Positions 57,289-64,000 of a stretch of 64,000 bases of DNA are shown here, piece by piece (position 1 is the stretch's first letter; the number at the start of each line of letters is the position of its first letter). The translations under genes and the position numbers were made by a program. The DNA is taken from contig JACPGB010000017.1 of NCBI GenBank assembly GCA_016182655.1, positions 1-64,000 on the forward strand, given 5' to 3'. The DNA comes from Deltaproteobacteria bacterium (GTDB lineage: Bacteria > Desulfobacterota > GWC2-55-46). Under the pieces are notes generated by a model. That model was not told the DNA's origin, ran no database searches, and worked only from the letters and a program-made list of their open reading frames with translations.

Positions 57289-58893
57289 ATGGGACTTACG
57301 GAGAGATATCTCAAGGAACTGAAGGAAAACGTGAATGTCCCGAACGTAGTCCTCGAATTCGAGCTGGACTCGGGGATGAGGAAGTTCGGGTTTCACACTG
57401 GCGGGTTTTTCGATATCGTCCCGTGTCTCAAGTCCGTATCCTCGTTCCAATCCAAGCTCGACACGAAAAAGGGCTACACGACGAGGGGCGAGATAACGGC
57501 GGTGATCACCGGGAGGGAGAACTTCCGGGGGCTTCTTAACGGCGAATACCTCAAAAACCGGAGGGTGACGAGGAAGGACGGCTTTGTCGCGGAGGGGTTC
57601 CGCTACTCGGATTACACGGCGACATATTCCGGGATAGTCTCGGACTGGTCGAGGAAGGGCGACGATCTCACGGTTACCATTTCAGACGACCTTATCGACG
57701 CCACAACGAAGATACCCGAGGAGAAAGAGGACAACACCCAGTACATAAGCTATCTCGGGATGAACCCGGCCGACATCATGGCGGACATGCTCGTAAACCG
57801 GCTCGGGGTCTCAGGCGCTTGCGTGGATACGGCAAAGTTCGCCTCGGAGCGCGACCTCTGGCTGAACGGCTGGAAGTTCTCGCGCGTCATTACCGAGCCC
57901 GAGGCCGCGAACGAGTACCTTAACGAGCTCCAGGCCGAGACGAATTCCTTCATAATACACGACGGGGAGAGGATATCGCTTAAGGTCTACGCGCCGCCGA
58001 TGCCAGGAGAGACGGTCGAGGAGTGGACGGATAAAGAGATACTGGATGAGAGCTTCTCGCAGAAGAGCGGGTACAGGGACAATTTCTACAACAGGGTCGT
58101 CGTCTACTACGACTACGACGAGTCCGGGAGCGGCGGGACAGAGAACTTCGAATCCGCCGTGATAGCGTTGGACGCGGCTTCGGAGGACTCGACCCAGTGG
58201 GACGAGTCCTCCACGAAAACTGTGAAGGCGAAGTGGATCAGGTCTTATACTTTCTCGCAGGCCTCGAACATCACGGGAGTGGTGGTGTATCACGCCTCAA
58301 AGTCCAACGGCGAGGGGAGCGGCACCCTCTCGTACAATAAGGCGGGAAATACCCTCCAATGGACTCCTCCTGGAGGCACGGCTGGGACAGCGGTCGAGGT
58401 CGCTGAGAGCGGAAGGTATGACGTAAGCGGCGCGGACGGCTCGATGCTTATAAGGGTAATAGTGGACGCCGGGGCGCTCCCTGCCTCTGACGCAACCGAC
58501 TATATAGCGATATCGCCCTTGAACGGTCCGGCGCTCGCTTCGTCTGTAGCGAATAAGCTCCTGAACTTCTACCGCGACCCGTCTTCGACGGTCTCCTTCG
58601 AGGTGGATATCAACAACGGGACCTCGAACGGGCGGTTCATAAGGCCGGCGGACCTTAAGGAGATAACCACCGACGAGGCGTCCGACAAGGGTTTGTCGAG
58701 CTGGAAGCGGGAGCGCGTGATGATAACGTCCGTAAGGCCCGATATCGCGGCCGGCAAAGTGGCGGTCGAGGCGATGAGGGCGAAGATGATGCGTAACTAC
58801 GGGTTCGTGGCGCAAGCGTCCACCGTCGATTTCGGGGCGGCCTCGAAGGAGACGCGCGCATACGGCTTCGTGGCAAGGTCACATATCTGGTAG
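57289..58893 (+). CDS. Phage tail baseplate/hub-like protein
   Basis: YLKELKENVNVPNVVLEFELDSGMRKFGFHTGG...; position after tail genes. Confidence 0.6.
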   Translation: MGLTERYLKELKENVNVPNVVLEFELDSGMRKFGFHTGGFFDIVPCLKSVSSFQSKLDTKKGYTTRGEITAVITGRENFRGLLNGEYLKNRRVTRKDGFVAEGFRYSDYTATYSGIVSDWSRKGDDLTVTISDDLIDATTKIPEEKEDNTQYISYLGMNPADIMADMLVNRLGVSGACVDTAKFASERDLWLNGWKFSRVITEPEAANEYLNELQAETNSFIIHDGERISLKVYAPPMPGETVEEWTDKEILDESFSQKSGYRDNFYNRVVVYYDYDESGSGGTENFESAVIALDAASEDSTQWDESSTKTVKAKWIRSYTFSQASNITGVVVYHASKSNGEGSGTLSYNKAGNTLQWTPPGGTAGTAVEVAESGRYDVSGADGSMLIRVIVDAGALPASDATDYIAISPLNGPALASSVANKLLNFYRDPSSTVSFEVDINNGTSNGRFIRPADLKEITTDEASDKGLSSWKRERVMITSVRPDIAAGKVAVEAMRAKMMRNYGFVAQASTVDFGAASKETRAYGFVARSHIW

Positions 58894-58905
58894 GAGGAGG
58901 GGAAA

Positions 58906-59436
58906 ATGGCTTATCCGAGCAAGACCTTTACGACTATTTCCGATTCGGCGATCGACGCGGATAGCCCCATTGACGTCTCGCTCATGACGTCGTTTCGGGA
59001 TAACGACATACATTTGAAGGAATGGCTCGGCCGCGATTATTCGGCAGAGCCGAATCACAGCCACGACGGCGTTAACAGCAAATCGATCTCAGGAGGAGAG
59101 ACCCTCCTCATGGACAGGGACGCAATGACGATCTCGCAGTCGTTCGTGACAGTCGATACCGTAATGCTTTACATACCCGCTGACCTGACCGCGCTCTCAT
59201 ACTGCGCGAGGACAAAGGTGGAGCTCGCTGGCCGCGCCGACATGAGGCTTAAGATCGGGGCGACGGACGGGACCACGGTTCAGGGGACGCCGGACTCGAC
59301 GGTGTACGCCTGGTACGGCCCCGGAACGATAGACGTATCCGCCTTGAGCGGATGGCAGGCATTTGAGGTACAGCTATCGCATTCTGCCGGGAACTATAAC
59401 GCGTACATCGACAAGGCCGTCGGCAGGATGACTTAG
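58906..59436 (+). CDS. Phage virion protein
   Basis: MAYPSKTFTTISDSAIDADSPIDVSLMTSFRDNDIHLKEWLG typical of tail-associated protein. Confidence 0.55.
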   Translation: MAYPSKTFTTISDSAIDADSPIDVSLMTSFRDNDIHLKEWLGRDYSAEPNHSHDGVNSKSISGGETLLMDRDAMTISQSFVTVDTVMLYIPADLTALSYCARTKVELAGRADMRLKIGATDGTTVQGTPDSTVYAWYGPGTIDVSALSGWQAFEVQLSHSAGNYNAYIDKAVGRMT

Positions 59437-59447
59437 GGGAGGTCGGG

Positions 59448-59771
59448 ATGGAAGAAAGACTCATAAGGGTGGAAGAGGGGCTTAAAGCCGTTTCCGGGGA
59501 CCTCTTCGAGATAAAGGAGGCGCTGAAAGACATCGCGGTCTCCCTTAAGACGCTTGCGGTACTCGAAGAGCGGCATAACGCCGTTACGGACTCGATAAAG
59601 CGGGCCTTCAAGCTCATAAGAAAAAACACCGAGCGGCTGGATTCGGTTGAGAAGGCCCTTCCGAGCCTCGTCATGGCCTCAGGGTGGGTCTTCAAGGCCG
59701 TTATCTATGTCATGGCGGTCCTCGGGCTTGGCGCAGTGGGGACCATAATAAGCGGCGTGCTAAAGGCCTAA
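59448..59771 (+). CDS. Hemolysin XhlA/holin-like protein
   Basis: Coiled-coil N-terminus plus single C-terminal TM VFKAVIYVMAVLGLGAVGTIISGVL. Confidence 0.6.
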   Translation: MEERLIRVEEGLKAVSGDLFEIKEALKDIAVSLKTLAVLEERHNAVTDSIKRAFKLIRKNTERLDSVEKALPSLVMASGWVFKAVIYVMAVLGLGAVGTIISGVLKA

Positions 59772-59781
59772 AGAGGGAGAG

Positions 59782-60210
59782 ATGCAGATAACCGAGAACT
59801 TCAGCCTCGAAGAGCTGACTAAAACATCGACGGGGCTTCCGAACCTGCCAGGCAAGGCGGAGACGGAAAAGCTCCTGCTGACCGCGGCATACCTGCTCGA
59901 GCCCGTCAGGAAAAGGTGGGGAAAGATAAGGGTTACAAGCGCGTTTCGCTCTGAAGCCGTTAACGCGCGCGTCGGCGGCTCATCAACGAGCCAGCACGTG
60001 AAAGGGGAGGCCGCCGACATCGTACCGGTCGACGCGGACCTGGACGAAGTCTTCGGGTGGATTGCGAAAGACGGGGGGATATGCTTCGGGCAGGCGATAC
60101 GGGAGAAGAAGGGCGGCTCTGACTGGATACATTTGTCGCTCCCGAGGGTCGGAGGGCCGAACCAGCAGAGGCTCGTCTATGACGGCAAGGGGTATGCGCC
60201 GTATGTGTGA
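59782..60210 (+). CDS. Peptidase M15-family endolysin (DD-carboxypeptidase fold)
   Basis: TSAFRSEAVNARVGGSSTSQHVKGEAADI..., DWIHLSL. Confidence 0.85.
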   Translation: MQITENFSLEELTKTSTGLPNLPGKAETEKLLLTAAYLLEPVRKRWGKIRVTSAFRSEAVNARVGGSSTSQHVKGEAADIVPVDADLDEVFGWIAKDGGICFGQAIREKKGGSDWIHLSLPRVGGPNQQRLVYDGKGYAPYV

Positions 60211-60394
60211 CGGGGTGCGGTTATCGCCTGATGAAGCGGATAGGGGACGGTTCAATGGTGATAAGGCGGGGGGGAATGCCTTTTTACCCTCCCCTCAATC
60301 CCCTCCCATCGAGGGAGGGGAAGTATTAGAAGATACCCGGCTTCTTGCGGCATGGTAGTTTATTTTTGCGGATGAAATCAAGGAGGCAGGTGAG

Positions 60395-60817
60395 ATGACG
60401 CCGGTCATAGGGGACCTGATAACTAATACAGTCGGCAAGGTCGTGGGGAAGCTTGCGGACAGGTATCTGCCTTCCACGATGGGCGAGGTCGAGAGGGCCG
60501 AGTTCCAAAAAGAGGCTGAGAGGCTCGCACTCGAGGAGTACAAGACAGCCGTACAGGATGTTGCTACGGCGAGGGAGCTTGCAGGAAAGGAGAGCGACGG
60601 CGCGCCTGGCTGGACGAAGGTGCTGACGGTTACTCACAGGCCGGCGTGGAGTTTCCTCGTGCTCGGGATATTCGCCTGGACCATAGCCGCGCCGTACGCG
60701 GGTTTTCCGGCCTTTCCGTTGACAGAGGTCCACAAGGAAGTCATGCAGACGGTCATCATATTTTATTTCGGCGGCAGGTCGATTGAGAAGGCGGCCGGGA
60801 TTGTGTGGGGAAAATAA
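60395..60817 (+). CDS. Phage holin (3-TM family-like)
   Basis: GAPGWTKVLTVTHRPAWSFLVLGIFAWTIAAPYAGF... VIIFYFGGRSIEKA. Confidence 0.7.
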   Translation: MTPVIGDLITNTVGKVVGKLADRYLPSTMGEVERAEFQKEAERLALEEYKTAVQDVATARELAGKESDGAPGWTKVLTVTHRPAWSFLVLGIFAWTIAAPYAGFPAFPLTEVHKEVMQTVIIFYFGGRSIEKAAGIVWGK

Positions 60818-60834
60818 CTTATAGAGGGTCATTG

Positions 60835-60872
60835 AAGGCAGGCGGGGCTCAAGTCCCGCCTGCCTTTTTTGA
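60835..60872 (+). terminator. Rho-independent terminator closing the phage cluster
   Basis: aggcaggcggggctcaagtcccgcctgcctttttt. Confidence 0.88.
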
Positions 60873-60997
60873 TGGGCGGCTGTTTATGGAGAGCGATATA
60901 GCCTGTGCGGCCTGCCATATAATGAGGTTTTTTAAGCCCGATTGACAGGACTGTCTTCTTAAATTACAATCGAATATGCAGTGGAGAGCGTTGCCGT

Positions 60998-61204
60998 ATG
61001 GGCAGAAGCCTTATAATCATCGGAATTGTAATCGTAATCGTCGGGATAATCTTCACACTAGCTCCGAAGGTCCCGTTTCTCGGCAGGCTTCCGGGCGACA
61101 TCTTGATAAAAAGGGACAACTTCGTATTCTACTTCCCGCTCTCAACCTCCATAATAGTCAGCGTGGTACTCTCCCTCATATTTTACTTCTTCACAAGGCG
61201 CTGA
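60998..61204 (+). CDS. DUF2905-family membrane protein
   Basis: MGRSLIIIGIVIVIVGIIFTLAPKVPFLGRLPGDILIKRDNFVFYFPLSTSIIVS. Confidence 0.85.
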   Translation: MGRSLIIIGIVIVIVGIIFTLAPKVPFLGRLPGDILIKRDNFVFYFPLSTSIIVSVVLSLIFYFFTRR

Positions 61205-61318
61205 GCCGGGACGGGGAAATGTTGCAAAAAAGAGATTTATACCCGGTCTGTTGCATTTATAATACAAATTTGAGCGTTATTGGTTTTACTAACTCTTTGA
61301 ATTGATTGGACTCTGACT

Positions 61319-62278
61319 ATGGCACATATATTGCTTAATATATCCGGCATGAACGGCATCAGGATGCAAAAAACGATAAACAATAAGATAGAGTTCTCCG
61401 GCATAGGCCTTCACACCGGGCATGAGATACGTGTGCGGATATTGCCTGCCAACGAAGATACCGGGATAGCATTCGTCAGGACTGACGTCCCCTCATCCCC
61501 CGTCATAAGGGCGGGCGCTGAGAACGTCGTGGCCACGAGCTACGCGACGACACTCGGAAGAAAAGGCGTGACGGTCTCGACTGTCGAGCACCTCCTTGCC
61601 GCGTTCTACGGGCTCGGGGTAGACAACGCCCGTGTCGAGCTCGACGGCCCCGAGGTGCCTATCATGGACGGCTCGGCCTCCGAGTTCATCTCCATGATAG
61701 AGTCTGCGGGTCTTAAGGACCTTTCATCCCCGAAGAAGTATCTCGTCATAAAAGAGCCGATAAGGGTCGCCGACCGCGACAAGTTCGTCGAGATAGCGCC
61801 TTCCGAGGACGACGAGTTCACGGTCGACTACTCGATAGACTTCGCCCATCCGTTCATCACCAAGCAGTCGTTCTCAGGGCTATTCTCAGGGGACGTCTTC
61901 AGGGAAGGTGTGGGCAGGGCCAGGACCTTCGGGTTTTTGAGCGACTACGAGATGCTCAAGAAAAACGGGCTTGCCAAGGGCGGCTCCCTCGATAACGCCA
62001 TAGTCATTGGAGACAACGAAATACTGAACGAAGAGGGCTTGAGATACCCGGACGAGTTTGTAAGGCACAAGGTATTGGACCTCATGGGCGACATCTCCCT
62101 CCTCGGTTTCACGGTGATAGGGCAACTCAAGGCCCACAGGTCAGGGCACGCACTCAACTTCAAGCTCGTCCAGGAGATACTCAAGTGGCCCGAGAGCTGG
62201 GTCTTGACCGAGGCCCCCTCTAAAGAAGAAAGCGCGCGCGCCGCATGCCCGCTTGTCGAGAAGATGGCGACCGTCTGA
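61319..62278 (+). CDS. lpxC: UDP-3-O-acyl-N-acetylglucosamine deacetylase
   Basis: IEFSGIGLHTGHEIRVRILPA, TVEHLLAAFYGLGVDNARVELDGPEVPIMDGSA, DEFVRHKVLDLMGD. Confidence 0.95.
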   Translation: MAHILLNISGMNGIRMQKTINNKIEFSGIGLHTGHEIRVRILPANEDTGIAFVRTDVPSSPVIRAGAENVVATSYATTLGRKGVTVSTVEHLLAAFYGLGVDNARVELDGPEVPIMDGSASEFISMIESAGLKDLSSPKKYLVIKEPIRVADRDKFVEIAPSEDDEFTVDYSIDFAHPFITKQSFSGLFSGDVFREGVGRARTFGFLSDYEMLKKNGLAKGGSLDNAIVIGDNEILNEEGLRYPDEFVRHKVLDLMGDISLLGFTVIGQLKAHRSGHALNFKLVQEILKWPESWVLTEAPSKEESARAACPLVEKMATV

Positions 62279-62297
62279 AGCGCCGCTGATATTTGAA

Positions 62298-62330
62298 TCA
62301 AAGCCCCTTTTCAGGGGCTTTTTTTATTTG
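62298..62330 (+). terminator. Rho-independent terminator after lpxC
   Basis: aaagccccttttcaggggcttttttta. Confidence 0.85.
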
Positions 62331-62492
62331 GTGGAACCCTGGTGGATTGCGGCGTTGCAAGTCCCCCTCGGGGATTGCCGACTAAACCATAAATTGCAAA
62401 ACCACCTGAAATATGTTAATATTTTAGGGCGTTATTAATAAGGATTGCTTTCTAAAAAATCATGGCTTCCATGAAAGCTCCGAACTGATACC

Positions 62493-63512
62493 ATGGCAAA
62501 CAAGGTAAAACCGGGTTTGGACACCAACGGGAAGACAAAAAAACAGCTAAACCTTGAGGACAACTCCGTCGCCCTTCGGCTATTCGGAGAGGGCGGCGAG
62601 AACTTGAGGAGGATCGAGAAAAAGCTCGGGGTGGAGCTCAACACCAGAGGCTCGCTCGTGACCATTTCCGGCGAGAGTAGCAAGCTGGAGCTTGCCGAAA
62701 GGCTCCTCCTTGAGCTCTACGGCCTCCTCGAAAAGGGTTATCCCCTCTACCAGCACGATATCGAATACGCCATCCGCATGGTCTCCGCCGACTCATCCGT
62801 CCGCGTCTCCGACGTCTTCATGGACGCCGTCTATACGTCATACAGGAAAAAGATAATAGCCCCGAAGAGTGTCGCGCAGAAGAGGTACGTGGACTCGATA
62901 CGGAGGCACGACGTCGTCTTCGGCATAGGCCCGGCCGGTACAGGGAAGACCTATCTCGCCATGGCCATGGCTGTGGCGGCTCTCACTTCAAAGGCCGTTG
63001 AGAGGATAATACTCACCCGTCCGGCCGTCGAGGCCGGAGAGAAGCTCGGGTTCCTACCCGGCGACCTCGCCGCCAAGGTCGACCCGTATCTTCGTCCACT
63101 GTATGACGCGCTCCACGACATGATAGATTACGAGAAGGCTGAAAAGTACCTCGAGAGGGGCGCGATAGAGGTTGCGCCTCTTGCCTTCATGAGGGGCAGG
63201 ACGCTGAACGATTCGTTCGTCATACTCGATGAGGCACAGAACACCACGACCGAGCAGATGAAGATGTTTCTTACGCGCCTCGGCTTCGGCTCAAAGGCCG
63301 TGATCACCGGCGACATAACTCAGATAGACCTCCCGCTCGCCAAGCCCTCGGGGCTCGTCGAAGTCCAGAAGATACTCGCAGGGGTCGAGGGGATCGAGTT
63401 CGTGGTATTCTCCGAGGCGGATGTGGTGAGGCACCCGCTCGTGCAGAAGGTCGTCAAGGCATTCGAGAAGGCCGAGTCCAGGAAAAAAGGGACTGTCCTG
63501 GAGGAGGCTTAA
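62493..63512 (+). CDS. PhoH family ATPase (YbeZ-like)
   Basis: [70 protein letters not shown]. Confidence 0.93.
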   Translation: MANKVKPGLDTNGKTKKQLNLEDNSVALRLFGEGGENLRRIEKKLGVELNTRGSLVTISGESSKLELAERLLLELYGLLEKGYPLYQHDIEYAIRMVSADSSVRVSDVFMDAVYTSYRKKIIAPKSVAQKRYVDSIRRHDVVFGIGPAGTGKTYLAMAMAVAALTSKAVERIILTRPAVEAGEKLGFLPGDLAAKVDPYLRPLYDALHDMIDYEKAEKYLERGAIEVAPLAFMRGRTLNDSFVILDEAQNTTTEQMKMFLTRLGFGSKAVITGDITQIDLPLAKPSGLVEVQKILAGVEGIEFVVFSEADVVRHPLVQKVVKAFEKAESRKKGTVLEEA

Positions 63513-63526
63513 GGCCCTTGACCCCA

Positions 63527-64000
63527 ATGAGCGCGCGCCTCTCAGAATGGTTCTCTTTTTCCGGCCGGGAAGGCGGGATGCACGCCTTATTCAAGAGGCT
63601 CGCCCTCCTTGCCTTCGTAAGCTTTTTTTCAACCATCCTCTTCTTCCCCTCGCTCTCGTTCGTAGGATATTCGTACACACCCGGGGACGTGTCGCTCACT
63701 GACATAAAATCGCCGGTGGCCATAGACTCCGGCGACGTCCATATTAGAAAGGGCGAGATAGTCGTCCGTGACGGCCAGGTCGTAACCGAAGGCGACCTCG
63801 CCAAAGTCGGACTCATAAGCGCGGCCCTTAAGGATAAGTCCAGGTGGCTCCCGGCGATAGGCTTCTTCGCATTCACCGCGATATTCATCTCTGCCGCCGT
63901 CTGGTTCGCGACAAGGAACATCAGAAAGTTCTCGGCGTCCCCCAAGGACCTGCTTTTGATGGGCATGGTCCTCACGGGCGTGCTGATACTTCTAAGGCTC
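63527..64000 (+). CDS. 7TM-HD family (YqfF/PgpH-like) membrane phosphodiesterase, N-terminal part (truncated by window)
   Basis: TM followed by GDVSLTDIKSPVAIDSGDVHIRKGEIVVRDGQVVTEGDLAKV; downstream of phoH as commonly seen. Confidence 0.7.
   Translation, partial: MSARLSEWFSFSGREGGMHALFKRLALLAFVSFFSTILFFPSLSFVGYSYTPGDVSLTDIKSPVAIDSGDVHIRKGEIVVRDGQVVTEGDLAKVGLISAALKDKSRWLPAIGFFAFTAIFISAAVWFATRNIRKFSASPKDLLLMGMVLTGVLILLRL

Overview
GC-rich chromosomal window from an unidentified Gram-negative bacterium (lpxC, lipoproteins). Left part: gatB 3' end, radical SAM/SPASM and tandem-USP proteins that both end in a PCP_red-like module, an EndoQ-like PHP protein, fabI, a ferritin-like protein, galT, a NUDIX hydrolase, a REP-associated transposase (RAYT) flanked by its palindromes, and a nitrilase-family amidase. 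Centre: a 14-subunit complex I operon (nuoA-N, 10.5-27.7 kb) with two nuoM genes, a cyclic-nucleotide-binding protein gene between nuoG and nuoH, a 1-nt frameshift in nuoG, and a 26-aa internal duplication in the NuoL lateral-helix region. Next come ispE, tRNA-Gln(TTG), prs, rplY, pth, hppA and ychF. Right part: a co-directional ~24.6-kb phage structural cluster (36.25-60.82 kb: TerS/TerL, portal, capsid, fibres, tail, lysis) with no recognisable integrase, repressor or replication genes, lying between ychF and DUF2905/lpxC. Within it I read a canonical programmed -1 frameshift site (A_AAA_AAC, 7-nt spacer, 9-bp stem) fusing two tail-chaperone ORFs, and an A-B-A'-B' array of four homologous lipoprotein genes in the tail module with a truncated fifth copy at a microhomology junction. 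Several families of palindromic intergenic repeats, a MITE-like insertion inside a REP, and a ~300-bp array of hairpins upstream of ychF are also visible. Everything was read by eye. No searches were run, so family names rest on motif recognition.
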